A stretch of 64,000 bases of DNA. It comes from Tretioscincus oriximinensis. Its lineage: Eukaryota; Chordata; Lepidosauria; Squamata; Gymnophthalmidae. Below the pieces are notes generated by a model. That model saw only the letters and a program-made list of their open reading frames with translations. It searched no databases and had not been told where the DNA came from. Shown here piece by piece: positions 11,955 through 24,632 of this stretch; within the stretch, counting starts at the first letter, position 1; every line of letters begins with the position of its first letter. The DNA lies in assembly GCA_022410635.1 (NCBI GenBank), contig JAJVDF010000280.1:1193587-1257586 (forward strand), read 5' to 3'. A program made the translations under genes and the position numbers.

Positions 11955-12092
11955 GCACGAATGGATCAGTTGCTAAGGAGACGGTCTTTCATCTGGGAGA
12001 TCGTGTTTTGAAGGCCTGTATAGGACATGGGGAGGGGTGAGCTCCTTCCACTTCCCTGCAGCTCTAGCCAACTCTGCTATTTGAAAGCTGTG
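11955..12092 (+). mobile_element. tRNA-derived SINE (family A), 5' half
   Basis: CACGAATGGATCAGTTGCTA is the A-box region, followed by CATCTGGGAGATCGTGTTTTG, CACTTCCCTGCAGCTCTAG and GCTATTTGAAAG. The tail half is absent. Confidence 0.75.
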
Positions 12093-12654
12093 TATTATAG
12101 GACAAAAAATAGTATTTAGTATTTTAAAAAACATTGCTAGTGTTTTTTATATATCTATATGTTAAAGATTAAATGAAGAAAAAATCTCAAGATAATCAAA
12201 TGACTCTTTGTCCACAAATATAACTAATAGACATTAACATGCTAAATGAAGTATAGCTAATAAGCCCACCAGACAATAGATAAATACTGTGTAAAATGCA
12301 TGCAAAACAGAATGAAACAATGTTTTAAAAGTTCAACAGAAGTGCAAGTAATAAGTTCCAAAGAAATCATGAATAGTAAATGAAAAAATAAAGAAACTAA
12401 GCATCAAATTTAACGTAACATGAAATAGCTGTTTATGCTTAATGCATGGCTTTGGAAATGAAAGAAGGAAAGCAAACAGTCAAGCGTGAATTTTGCATTA
12501 GTTTAGCTAGTAAGACCACTAATGTTCAGGACCAATGTGGATGTGAAATCAAATTCTTTTATCACATGCTGTTCTGTTACTAATGGCTACAATTCTGTCC
12601 TATATCTGTTTTATCTGTTAATTATCATTCCCCACTTTATGGAACTGGCATTTA

Positions 12655-12727
12655 AAAAAAAAAAGAAGACGAACTGGGTTTTTATAATCCACTTTTCTCA
12701 CCCAAAGGGACTCAAATTCCTAATTTA
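12655..12727 (-). mobile_element. tRNA-derived SINE (family A), tail only
   Basis: AAGAAGACGAACTGGGTTTT, TATAATCCACTTTTCTCACC and CAAAGGGACTCAAATTCCTA match the reverse complement of the family A tail. Confidence 0.7.
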
Positions 12728-12729
12728 AC

Positions 12730-15700
12730 CACAAATGATATAGTAACAGGTCAGTTTCATCACAACAGATTCCCAGATTGCATCTAGAAAGGTTGGAAAA
12801 CATAGGATTATCTAGGCCATTATGGCAATTCATGCACATAGCTGGCTAGATTTGCTTTAGTGAATCCTGATTTGCTTATTTTAGATTAGCTGTAACAATG
12901 AGTATCTACATGAGAAAAGTTATACTACATTAGAAGTGGAGCAATGTATGCTACCATACAGATGCTATGCTACTGTTAGTCTATGATGGGGCAGCAATCT
13001 GTGTTGGGATTTGCCCACTTTCATGTCAATCAAACACATTTGCAGCAGCTGCTCTCTGCAGATTCAGTAGGAAACATTCTGAAGAAGCAGAGACACTTCA
13101 AAGGCAGTATGGAGGAGAATGTGGTCACTTAATTGTCTGAAGGCCACACACCTCTTGCAGCTATGTTCATGCTCCATGCACACCCATCCTACATGGATGT
13201 GTGCAGCTGCTTATCATGGATTAAGTGCTGCTAGCACATATATAAATCTGATAAACATGGTTTAGAGGCTCTTAGTACAGATCTGATCTAGATTACCACT
13301 TCTCTGATACAGATAATATGGACTAATAATCTCCTTAATTTGGATGTGTCCATGGGAATCCCAACATAGCACCAGAATGTTGGAGAGAAAACTCCTAATA
13401 GCATTTTTGAGGTAAAAATCAACTACCAGCATAGATTTTACTTGTAAAGTGAGATGAGTTACCTTGTCTGGATGCCTGCTTCCATGATCCGCCATCTTGA
13501 AAATGCATGTGCAGAGTAGGGCGAAACCAGGCTGAAAATGGCAGCCATACAAGAGTGGAAGAAGACAATTATATACATATATGTTCGGGACCCACCACTG
13601 AGAGAGCAAATGTGCAGACAGAATAGTGTCTCAGTTAATGCCAGATTGTACTTCTACATCTGGTACTGTATTTAGAATACAGTAATCCCACTCTGAAATA
13701 GATGTGGAGTTTTTACCCTTTCCAGATATAGCCTAGGACTTGAACCAAGAGCTTTTTTCATTTAAAGCTTGTTAAGCAAAACAACAACACTCTATGTGTT
13801 TTTGAGCCTCATAAATCACCATAGTTTAAGTCAATAATTACCCTCCCTGATTCCATTCTCCATTTTCATATTCTAGAAAAGATGTGCAAGGCATCTTCTT
13901 CAAAAGAATAGGCCACATATGTCCCTTGTAAAATCTTTACTATGTTTGGTTGCCATTGCGATACTAAACACAACCTGTAAACTCCAATTTATTATGTTAT
14001 ATTCTAAAATAATAATAAACATAATTACAAGTATTTCAGAGGTCAAATTTTATTTCAAAGGCCATTAAATTATCAGAGAGGCGCTTAGCTTTGGAACATT
14101 TTAGTCTCTACAAGAAAGATTTGGTGAACCAAATTTTATTAGTACTGGCAGTTTAATGACTTAAATCAAAGTTCAGAAAGCAAGGGTGTGTACATATACA
14201 AACCTTCACTAGTAATAAAAGAAAACTGCTAAAGAGCCATCTCTTGCCAGGCTGTCTCCAAATTGTGAGTTAATGGCTACATTTCCGTCATTCGGTGCAA
14301 GCATGAAAAACAGTCCTGTTCTGCTCTGTTCAGGTCAGATCACAAGACATTTACGAAGTTGAACAATTAAACATGCATGAAGATACATGTGATGAATGGC
14401 TCTTTTCACACATTCTTTCAAAGATGTATAGGACAGAGAAGACTTCTACTCGTTAATCTTTTCCTTGATATTCACCAAAACGTCACCCAAAAGAGTTTAG
14501 AATACTTAAAATCATAGAAATAGTATCATATCAAGCTCAGCTCCTAATAACCACACAGACACAAGATGTCATTTTCTTGGCAATATTATGCAAGTGGTTT
14601 TAACACTCTTGCCTTACCAGAGTTTTTTCATGCTCTGGGAATCATTCCCATTCTCTGATTGAGGGGGAGTGTTTTCTACTTTTTGTAATTTCCCAAGCAA
14701 AAACATTCCTACCCTTGCCCAGAAGCAGGAAGTATGAAAACTATATTTTCTATCCTTTCTTAGTTCTACATTCATGGCAGCTTCTCTCCTTATAACTGGT
14801 GAAAACATATCACATGACATGCAAAACACAGGAGGCCTGAAATACAACATTTGCACTTTCTGTGTTTCTTGCAGCACAGAAATTATTGTGCTCTGCTGAA
14901 AAGCAGCCCAGTCAATGTAAAGTAGATTTTAAAGTACATTTAAGAATATTTTTGAGTGTTTGGGAAATAGGGAATTATTTGGCAATGTAATGTTCCTGCT
15001 AATTGACTATCCCCCAGCCAAAGTGCAAAAAAGCCCTTAATCTATCTTTATCAAGAATTTCCTTGAGATTTCACATTCATAGACTGAGAGATTTCACATT
15101 CATCCACTGAGACTCTTTTTGCACAAGCTTGCTTTAAGAAACTGTTTCATTTTCAGTCACTAATTTAGGTACGGTGGTACAAAGCATGGATAATGAGTAC
15201 TGAATTATTATCTTCTAGCTCAGCACACTGTTTGCTTATCGTGTGCTAGGTTATTGATTATGGACTCCGGAGTTGGGCAACAAATTAACCAAGGTAGCCT
15301 TACATTTCTCACAGGAATCCTTTAAGAGATTAAGAGGGCTGGAGGAAGATAAATGATTTATTCCCCCTCCAAGAGCCCACGTGGTTTCAGCGTAAACCAT
15401 GGAAAAAAATACCGTAATAATTAAAAAGAAAAGAATGCATCTTCAATTGAGGTCACTACCACCTTGGAGGCATTTTCACTTGGAACTGGCCTCAGCTGGC
15501 ATGTGCCTGCATGCCATCATGCCACAGTCATCACTGGCCATCTGTCATATAGCCTCACNTGCTTTAATGTGAGAACTCTAGTGGCCTCACCACACAGTCA
15601 ACAACCTTAGACCATAGGCTTGCTTTTCATTGAACATAAAAATTCATAAGAAAAGGAAGGTTACCTGTCGACTTCATAATAGCATAATAAAATGGTTTGT

Positions 15701-16280
15701 AAACAAGTGTGTCAGCCAGTTGGTCAGATTAACGCCAGGTATGAGGTTAAAATAATAATAAAAAAGATAAACACTCAGTATGTTCAATGAGTGGGCTCAT
15801 TATCTGGCTATCCTTCTTGTAAACTAATTTATAAGGTTGAACTGGATTAAAAAGAAAGGTTGTTTACGGATGGGAAATACAAGATCAACTTCAGCTTGGG
15901 GCCGTAACCCTAACCCTTGCCCTGTGGGTCTCCTATCCTGAAATAGCAAAGGTATTTCCTCTTTTGCTCACCAATGTTAGGATGATAACATGAGGGCTAC
16001 ATCTTGCCATCACTAAAAAGATGATAAAGAGAGAGGAGCAAAGATAATTAGGCATGCCAATCCTGATGTATATACTCAATCAGGTAACATCCTATATCAG
16101 GCAGAGGCCACGGTCAAAACTAGAAATAAAGGAAAACTAGCAAAAGATTTAGCAGTGCCTGAACACCAGGTATCAATATAATAGGCCAATGAACTCAGAT
16201 TGGACTTTGGTCCTTGGAATTAGCTGCCTCCTTATAGAAAGATTAGATGGTGCAAAACTACTGATGATGATGCAAAGCTG
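12730..16280. other. Non-coding, no recognised gene
   Basis: AT-rich DNA. The frames at 13262-13609 and 14614-14877 (minus) lack recognisable domains or splice context. No RNA gene is seen. Confidence 0.5.
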
Positions 16281-16287
16281 CACATGA

Positions 16288-16395
16288 ATGGCTCCGTGTA
16301 AGACATCCATTCTCGAAGCCCTATAATGGCCATGGAAGGAAGTGCGTGCCCTCTCCTGGCCTCAGTTCTAGTCAACTCAGCTATTCGAAAGAGAG
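16288..16395 (+). mobile_element. tRNA-derived SINE (family A), worn 5' part
   Basis: ATGAATGGCTCCGTGTAAGA, ATTCTCGAAGCCCTATAATG and CAGCTATTCGAAAG match the head half of family A with a deletion in the tRNA-like part. Confidence 0.6.
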
Positions 16396-16444
16396 TTTTT
16401 CAATCAATTATACTTTATTGTTGCAGCCATTGCCATAACAAGAC

Positions 16445-16705
16445 AGGACTAGACAGGTTTATGGACACTAAGGGTATAAATGGATACTAAGATAGTTGTC
16501 TGGATGTAGCCTCCGGGATGGAGCAACAGGCAGGACTTTTGAAATACCATTTGCAGGGAGTCACGAACAGGAGCAGCATATTTTGCTTTCCTCTGTTCGG
16601 ACTGCCCAGGTGCATCTGGTGGGCCTTTGTGTGACACAGAATGCTGGACTCGATGGGCTGTGGCCTGATCCAGTATGGCTCTTCTTATGTTCTTATGTTC
16701 TTATA
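16445..16705 (+). mobile_element. CR1-type LINE 3' end
   Basis: GACTAGACAGGTTTATGGAC, CCTCCGGGATGGAGCAACAG, AATGCTGGACTCGATGGGCT and the terminal octamer repeat CTTCTTATGTTCTTATGTTC. CR1 elements characteristically end in a short repeated octamer. Confidence 0.85.
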
Positions 16706-16859
16706 ACAAGAATACATCTCTAACATCGCTAACATTAAAAGCACAATACGAATAGCTACACATTCGGACATTCAGGATAATTCACCTGACTTGGCTTTTT
16801 CTAATTTTGAGTGCTGCCCTGATGTAGCCAGCTACCTGGAAACTAACATCAGGAAAGAC

Positions 16860-17430
16860 ATCAGCAAGTAGAAAACAAATTAAATCCTCCTCTGGGCCAT
16901 GATAATTGCTTATAATTCTACCAAGGAGACTAGACCTGACGGAGTTATAGAGAGGGCTGNTAGTATGAAATGTACAATGTCCTCAAAAATATATGGGTTG
17001 CAGAAACAGGTACGTTCTCTATCACACAACACTAGGATCAGAGGGCACTCCTTGAAACTGATGGGCAGAAAAGTGAGANCAGACAAAGGAAAGTATTTTT
17101 TTCACCCAAAGGGAGATCGGCCTGTTGAATTTACTTCCTGATGAGGTGATGGTAGCTAACAGCTTGGATAGCTTCAAGACAGGACTAGACAGGTTTATGG
17201 ACACCAAGGATTTAAATGGGTACTAGGATGGATGTCTGGATACTGCCTCCGGGATAAAGCAATAGGCAGTACTCCTGAAATGCCATTTGCATGGAGTCAT
17301 GAACTGGTGCATATTTTGCTTTCCTCTGTTCGGACTGCCCAGGTGCATCTAGTGGGCCTCTGCGTGAGACAGAATGCTGGACTAGATGGGCTGTGGCCTG
17401 ATCCAGTATGGCTCTTCTTATGTTCTTAAG
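16860..17430 (+). mobile_element. CR1-type LINE 3' end, longest copy
   Basis: It extends upstream through GAGGGCACTCCTTGAAACTG and TTTTTTTTCACCCAAAGGGA (about 17040-17113), then GATGAGGTGATGGTAGCTAA, GACTAGACAGGTTTATGGAC and the CTTCTTATGTTCTTA end. The sequence lies just 155 bases after another copy of the same 3' end. Its reading frames are decayed and do not encode a working protein. Confidence 0.85.
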
Positions 17431-17542
17431 TTAAACAAGACTGGATTCTTTTAGCAATTGAATAGAAGATTCCTAAGAAATCCCTGGATCATATAGGTCC
17501 AAATGAAAGAAGGATCTTCTAAAATGCACATGTGTCCCTTCA

Positions 17543-17724
17543 TAGGCTGACCAGATGACCCCTTTTGGGGGGGTTGAAAACCCATTTTTGGGGTGCCTCC
17601 CATTATTTTCTGAGGAATTTTTTTTATTTTTTATTTGTTATTTTTTATCAGAAAAAAACCGGGAGGCACCCCAAAAACAGGTTTTCAACATCCTCCCCAA
17701 AAAAGTTGTCATCTGGTCAGCCTA
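17543..17724. mobile_element. Foldback element family B, complete copy
   Basis: 182 bp bounded by TAGGCTGACCAGATGACCCC and TGTCATCTGGTCAGCCTA. Inner stems are TTTTTGGGGTGCCTCCCA and GGGAGGCACCCCAAAAAC. CTTCA flanks both ends (17538-17542 and 17725-17729) as a possible target duplication. Confidence 0.88.
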
Positions 17725-18386
17725 CTTCAGAACAATTTAAAAAAGCATAAATATTCTTAAACTAAGCTCAGTACCTCAAGCTAAACCAGGCTGAACTCAT
17801 TTAGGTCCTGTTTGCGCTTTCATACCCTTAAGCATATTAGTTAATCTTTGACTTGATGTGGATGAACTCCAGTCAGACACATTTACATTCAACAGCTAGA
17901 TCCGCATTAGAAGTGGGACAATTTGTGCTGCTATGAAACTGCCAGGCACATGACATTGCAGGTAGTTATGCACAGCACCTCGGCCCTGTTAGCACTGGCT
18001 CCATGTTCAGCTGCAAACATCAGCATTTCAGCATCCGGAAAGCTCCTTGTTCAGCTCCAAACTACATTCGTAGCTGAAGACAAAAGCTTGAAGAACCCTC
18101 TGAAACTCTATTTTGGATTCCAGTTGCTGCATAACATCATTTCCTCTTCATCTGTAAATCTGACCTATAGATGGGGTTCCAGACATAAACAATAACAGAC
18201 TGCCAGCTTATTTCCCATCAGAATTTTTGTTTCCTGTTTTATGCTTTAAGTTATATTTCTGCCTGCTTTTCTATGCCTTTTTTTCAACACAACAAGTGCT
18301 TATTATAAAAATCTGGATGCCCAGGAGTTTCACAAAGCTGGCAGTAGCAACTGTGAAGAGAGAACTGTTGTTATGCTGGCAGTGGG

Positions 18387-18477
18387 GCCTGCTGGGAAGT
18401 GTAGTCCAAGCAATGGGCAACNGTTTCTGCCCAGCTTGTGTGAGGCCCTGCCTAGCAGACTACAGCTCTCAGCCTGC
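18387..18477. promoter_or_regulatory. Inverted pair of ZNF143-like motifs
   Basis: GCCTGCTGGGAAGTGTAGTC at 18387-18406 and GACTACAGCTCTCAGCCTGC at 18458-18477 both resemble the ZNF143/Staf motif (ACTACAATTCCCAGCATGC) and face each other. They may instead be the ends of an old transposon, since this motif occurs in some repeats. No gene start is seen nearby. Confidence 0.3.
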
Positions 18478-19059
18478 ACCACAGGTAGCCCTGGGAGGGA
18501 GAAAACCTCCTTAACAAATCTTAGCCCAGTCCCACCCACAGGAAAAAAATTCTACCTACAGGAAGTTAGCTGGGGGACCCATCTATATGTAAACATGCTA
18601 CTGCTAATGCTCATCAGCTAGCACTACAACACAAATAGGGTAATCAACAATACCATAATGCGCTTTAGAGAGGTGTTACTGCACAGCTAATGTGTATTAC
18701 CAATATTCCCATGCAGAACATGTTATTTTCAGGCTTGGATGCAATGCAGCTATAAGGATATAACCAACAACCTGCCCTTCCTGCTAGTCGCAACAAGGAA
18801 ACAATGAACTCTTTTGAGCTGCTTCCTACATTGACAACTGAACACACTTTCACCAGGTTCTGTCAAGATTCTCAAGGCCCAGGTTCATGAACAGAGAGTT
18901 TCCTTCCTAGCAGCATGTAAGCATTTAATGAGAAAAGATCATGCAGAAACCACTGTAGCAACAGCAGTTTCTATATTTGCAGGGACTGGATTTGTCAAGC
19001 TGATGCAATACAAGGCTATCCATGTTTGGACAGCTTATTCCAGGACAGGTACCACCCTG

Positions 19060-19430
19060 TGCCATTCCTGGGCTTGCATGAATTTTGTGCCACCAAGTAA
19101 GTTTCCCAGAGGATCACTGGCCTACAGAAACCTATGGAATTTATTTCCAGAAGAGTTGGTGACAGTGACCTGNCTCTGCACATAACTTGAAGAATGGGTT
19201 GGACAAATTCATGAAAGGCAATTGTATCAAATGACTACAAGAATGGATGTCTAGGGATGACTTCTAGGTTAGGGAAACAGGCAGGATGCAATTGGCAGGG
19301 ACTTGAGAGTAGGTGAAATTTTTCCTTTTTCCGCTACTTGAAATGCCCAGAAGCAACTTGTAGGTCANTGTGCAAGACAGGGTGGGGTGTAGCCTCATCC
19401 AGCAGGGCTTCTCTTATGCTCCTATGTTTA
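19060..19430 (+). mobile_element. CR1-type LINE 3' end, diverged
   Basis: GGATCACTGGCCTACAGAAA, TGGGTTGGACAAATTCATGA, AATGGATGTCTAGGGATGAC and CATCCAGCAGGGCTTCTCTT, then ATGCTCCTATG. Older than the 16-17 kb copies. Confidence 0.7.
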
Positions 19431-19569
19431 ATCACAATTGGACTAAGTTTTACCAATCTCCCTGGAATGATTTAGCAAGCCAGTCGATATGTCAAAACCA
19501 GGCAACATTGCATTCAGTGTGAACACAACATGTTAGCAAGGAGGGGGCTCTGCAGTCTGTTATAGAGTA

Positions 19570-19892
19570 AGAAAGAAGAAGAAAGAAAAAAAGAAGAACT
19601 GAGTTCTTATNCCTCGCTTTTCTCACCTTTCAAAGGGACTCAAAGTGGCTTACAAGGGTATTTTTGCCCAAAGGCCTACATTCTATCTTCCGCACCACGC
19701 TGTGGTGGTTCTCATTTATCTACTTGCAGTCAATTGCAATTTCTTGCAATTCATGCTTTCGAATAGCTGGGTTGGCTAGAGCTACAGACTAGAAGAAGGT
19801 ACTTACTCCTCCTCATGTCCAACACAGGGGTTCGAAACCCAGTCTCCCAGATGAGAGACGGTTTCCTTAGTGCTTGAGCCATTCGTGTCCCA
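19570..19892 (-). mobile_element. tRNA-derived SINE (family A), near full length
   Basis: Read on minus, it begins CACGAATGGCTCAAGCACTA (A box), has the B-box-like GGGTTTCGAACCCC, then a central region with CTTGCAATTGACTGCAAGTA and a hairpin-like CACCACAGCGTGGTG. The tail is CTTGTAAGCCACTTTGAGTC, CTTTGAAAGGTGAGAAAAGC and GAACTCAGTTCTTC. The tail resembles the 3' end of L2/CR1-like LINEs, which probably supplied the mobilising enzyme. Confidence 0.85.
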
Positions 19893-19899
19893 GGATAAC

Positions 19900-22800
19900 T
19901 TTAAGGATGGAAAAGACCATATCTCACTTTGTTATCTGTGTTGCATGGGTTGTCAAGTTAATTCCTAATTTAATTCCCCAAGTTGATTTCCATTTCTTCT
20001 GAAGCTCCAAATTGCCTTGAGACAACACTGGTTTCAATTATTTCACAACAGCTGCTTGCTTATCTCTATAGCAAAAGTAAAGCAGAGTCCATGAAATAGG
20101 CAATCAGGCAAAGTCTGGTATTAGAAATCTTCAAGGATGGCAGCACGTTGGCTGATGGGCTGATGCAGTGGCCAAGCCGTGAGAGTGAGACGAGGTTGCT
20201 TCAGCTACCCTACTAAAAAATCATGATGTCTCCAGACTTCCTCCTTCACAGGGGTAACTGATGGTCACTAGAAGTCATTTGAATAAAGTGATACCAAGGA
20301 TCAGGCTAGGGAAATATGATATAAGCCTTCAACTGGATGAACATTAACATAAAAATTAAATATACTGAACATAAAGGATAAATAACACATTAGTCAGCTT
20401 TAAACTGAAACATATTTGAGTAAGAAGAGGAAAAGTGGTCCAAGCTCTGACCATCTAATGTGGCATGGCTTCATGGCTGGGCCAAGTCTTCCTTGCTCCT
20501 TCTTTCCAGCATACTTTAGGTAATACAGCTCCCACTTCCATCAATTTCCTTTTTATAAGCTTAAAAAATAGATGGCACTAGCATGTGGATGACAAGTCTC
20601 TATTCCAGGATATTATATTGAACCTCCAGTACAAAAAGGGTTTTAGTCTATTAAAACAGTTGAATTTTCCTAAAGAGTTCAGGACATCATATATTTTGCT
20701 TAACCCGTGATTCCCCATATCAGGTCAATCAATGTTTCAGGAATTCAAGCAGAATTCTAAAGTCAGCACCTAGATTATGCAAGGGGGGAGTTTCTAGCAA
20801 GAACTTGTGTAGTTAAGAGAAGTCTCACAGCCCTGGAGCTGGCCAGGGCTGGTGAGATCTGGCTTTCCCATATAGAAGGTCACAGTTTTCTGTCGGTATC
20901 AACCAATACCCTTGCAACCCACATGAACTGTGCCTTACACTACCATCCGTTCCCTTGGATGAAAAAAGAAGTGTTTGTTGATTAGCCAAAAGGTGTAGGA
21001 GAGCATCTGTAAGGGCAGCACCCTTGACAGCTGGTTCTACTCCAAATACCTGTAGGTGATCACATCTGAGGTTGGCACAACAGGAATCTCAACTGGCCAT
21101 TATATATTCCCATACTCTGTCTCCTTTCTATTTGGCAGAATGGGCGTTCCATCTTGGGTGATGCGGCTGCATCCCGGGTTTCTGCACAGGAAGGGGGAGG
21201 GAGGGGGGGAAGTGAGCCAGGGCACCTTGCCAGCTGTGTTTAATGAAAGGATAACCCTGTTGAAGCCTAATCTGGAGGGCAGCAGCTGAATGAGTCACCG
21301 CTTGCAGCTGAGAAGTTGTCAGGAACAAAGGCACCTTACGATCAGGCAGGGTATTTGTGCCAGCTGAGAGAGGCATGTCCAGATCATCTTGACCTATTCC
21401 CACAGTTTATGGGAGCTGGGACAACATGACACTTGCTTAAATCATCCCCAAGCCTGACTCAAACAAGGGTTTGGCATATTACATGCTTGGTTCTGACTGC
21501 CTGAGGACTCGTTTCCATTATGCAAAGGCAAGCCTCTTGTTTTGTTACTTTCAGATGTAGATTTTATTTCAAGTCATGCTCGGTCAAACATACTAGACAA
21601 TGCAGCAGTGGCCTCGGCCAGAAGCACACTGTTGCAGGAGTGAATGTCCTTGAGACGGTACAGGGCCTCAGTTGCCATGTGAAGGAAAACAAGTGGCTTG
21701 TGGGTAATGAAGCTTGATTGTGATCTGAGTGGAGGAAAGAAGTTCCACTTTTCCCATGGGATTGCTCCACTGTCTCTCCCACTGCAGTTACTTTGTTGTG
21801 GCACAACAGCTGAATTTGGGTAGCAACAGCTGTTGCTCACAGACACAGACCTTCTTGCTAGAGGATTCTAGGAAGTCACTTTAATACAATATGCTATTAG
21901 GAGGTTGTATGCCTGGACTCGCGATTGGGTTATTTTGCAACTTGACGTCATTGTGGTTTTTGACGTGTCGTGTGATGGGGCCCTACGTTAGTGACTCTGA
22001 CTTCTGCTGCTGAGCTAGAAAATCACATGGCACTCAAAATGGAGAACTTTTACTTCAGTGATCAAGGTATCTGGATACTTACAGGCAATGGTGGGCTGGG
22101 TCTAGCAATATTGGTTGCCAGGAAACAAAGGGGGGGCCCATTGGATGGCAGCACAGCAGGATAGAAGAAGGGAGCATGCAGGNATGACAGGGATGGCAAA
22201 TCCCACTTCATCAGAGCCCACTTGCCAGATGGGGCCCATTTCGTCAATGCCCACTTGCCATTGGGCAAGCTGACACCCTGGCTAGTCCACCCCTGAGGGG
22301 AAAATGTGGACTTCAGAAGCTGCAAGAAAATTCATTGCTTCTTCTCTTGGGTATCATTTACTCATGGCCAACTTCTGGTTGGGTAGTTCCATGTCCATCT
22401 CTCAGCAGTGTTTTGGAAAAAGATATGTAAAGAGTTTGCCATTGCTTTTTTGTAGGGTGGCTAAGGATTAAATCAGCAGCCTCCTGCTTTTGAGCCCCTT
22501 CCAAGACCACGTACACACACATGCATATGTCTTATACTTTAAAGGAGAGTGGACTTGTGGCCCACTCACATGTATCTTGTTTGTTCTGCAGTAATTGTGG
22601 CAATCTATTCCTAAGTAGAGTCCGTGTTGCCATTGAAATGATGAAGTAGATCCCACGCTCCACCTCTCTGATTGCTCCTGGAGCATGGTCTCACATGACT
22701 TTGTGCTAAGATCTTGCTCCAGCATGTGATCTAGTGTGGTGGACCTTCCGGTGGATCTAGTGCTGCTCTAGAGTGCCCTCATCCAGCTTTGAGGCTTACA

Positions 22801-23050
22801 TGTGGGTGCACCCCAAGTCTAGGTAATTGTGACCTCTGAACTATAAAATTCCCTCTTGGTATAACTATTTGTAGACTTTAGACATGTCTTCCCAGAAGTC
22901 AATCTCAGTTGAATCTCACTGAGCATAGGACTGAAGTCTGTAGAGGTGCCACTGCATGCAATTCTCTGACCAATTTTCTATAAACCAGATTTAAAAAGAT
23001 GCCGTTCAAACACGCTAGCAAAAAGGAAAAAACATACTAGTTTACTTAAT
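19900..23050. other. Non-coding, no recognised gene
   Basis: Several 60-90 residue frames (21056-21846, 22062-22325) have no domain features. A G-rich stretch lies at about 21190-21215. No exon or RNA gene is recognised. Confidence 0.5.
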
Positions 23051-23059
23051 AACCTGTAA

Positions 23060-23225
23060 GAGTTAAGATAAGATTAGACTAACTCATGGAAGCCAAGTAT
23101 CATTGGTTACTAATATGGATCCCTTGGTTACACTTCCGTGATGGAGCAATGGTCAAATTTCCACTAAATGCCTTTTATGCAGTTGAGAGTGGGTGAGGGT
23201 CTTTTTCTGTTTGAGATGCCCAAAA
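23060..23225 (+). mobile_element. CR1-type LINE 3' fragment
   Basis: AGATTAGACTAACTCATGGA, CTTCCGTGATGGAGCAATGG and GCAGTTGAGAGTGGGTGAGG match the middle of the CR1 tail. The last part, with the octamer, is missing. Confidence 0.6.
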
Positions 23226-24274
23226 TACCAGACAAGAAGGTTACCAGACAATTGAATACTAAATACAATCTTTTAAATGCATTTGAAGTTCTGCAAGTTT
23301 CTAGTTTTTTGCAATCATAAATACTGTTTTGTTTTTTCCAGCAGGAAAAAACAGCTTTTCCATGTCACGTCTCACTGAAAGGCAGGTAAGGAATCACAAG
23401 GTAGGGCTGGAACTCTCGGGAAGTCTCACGGCCATGTCCACGTTTCTGTCATGGTGCAAATACAGGACATCCTGCTAGGGAATCAACATAAAAGTACTAG
23501 GAGAAAAAAATGTAATAATGCACTTTTTTATGCTATCACTGCTGGATCCCTACAATTAAGAGAATCAAATCCTCCATAATCCCACCATTATAGTGTGAAG
23601 GAAACCCAGTCTGGAAAGCACTAATCTTGTCTGTTTAAATATTTTCCTAGGACTTTGAAGAACAATTACTATAAGTCACCTTTTGCTAGTGGAAAAGAAT
23701 AACAGAAGAATTATTAAATGTATTCAAACTTGTTGGATCAATCTCTTAGTAGGACTGTTTTTTCAGGACCTGGATCCAGAGTTGGTCATTGACGGAAACT
23801 GTTGTCTAAAATACCAGGAAAAACAAAAATAAATCGAGTCATCCAACAAGTAGAAAAAGAAGGATCAAGTTGCTTCCTGAAGATCTGTCTTTACCTGAAT
23901 TTCTGGAAGCAACCAGGAGAAAGTTATTTTTAAAAGGAACAAGAAGGCCATAGCAACCTTCAGGGATTGCAACAAACACCATCAAGTGGTTTTATCATAA
24001 CCTCTTGCTCTGACATCATTCTGTGAAACTGTAAGTTGCTTTGGCAACAGTGGGTGGTGGTTTTAAAACCTGGTATTTATTGGATCTATGTGTTCTTTGC
24101 TCTCAACCATCCTACCTGCTCAGTTCTATCTGCTGACAAGATAATGGAGACCACACAATGTCAAAATACTTACATCAAAGAGTCATGTTAAACTGAATGC
24201 ATAATAACATAAGTTGTTCAGTATTGTTGTTCTAGTTTTTCATTAATGCATTCCCTTATTTTCCCTTTATATAT

Positions 24275-24400
24275 GCCCTTTATGCATTGGACCTTATTCT
24301 GTAGTATATCTCAGAATAAAGACCTGCCATTCACAGGTTATGGTGGGATATGGTGGACTCTGGGTGCTATAATCCAGAATAAGGCCCAGTGCAGAAAGGG
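24275..24400. mobile_element. Foldback element family C
   Basis: The left end GCCCTTTATGCATTGGACCT and right end GGCCCAGTGCAGAAAGGGTC are imperfect inverted repeats continuing into TTATTCTG/CAGAATAA. It is non-coding and the loop carries AGACCTGCCATTCACAGG. Confidence 0.7.
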
Positions 24401-24421
24401 TCATAGTCCTTGCTCTTGAGC

Positions 24422-24632
24422 TAGGCTGACCAGATGACCCCCTTTGGGGGGTGCATTGAAAACCTGGTTTTGGGGTGCCTCCCAGTTTTTTCTGAGGAAA
24501 ATGTTTTTTAAAAAAGGTTTTTTTCAAAAAAAATGTTTTTTAATTTTATTTTTCCTCAGAAAAAAACGGGAGGCACCCCAAAAACGGTTTTTCAACAACA
24601 CCCCACCCAAAAGGGGTCATCTGGTCAGCCTA
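24422..24632. mobile_element. Foldback element family B, complete copy
   Basis: 211 bp bounded by TAGGCTGACCAGATGACCCC and GGGGTCATCTGGTCAGCCTA. The direct repeat CTTGAGC lies on both sides (24415-24421, 24633-24639), a 7-base candidate target duplication. A family C element ends 21 bases upstream. Confidence 0.9.
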
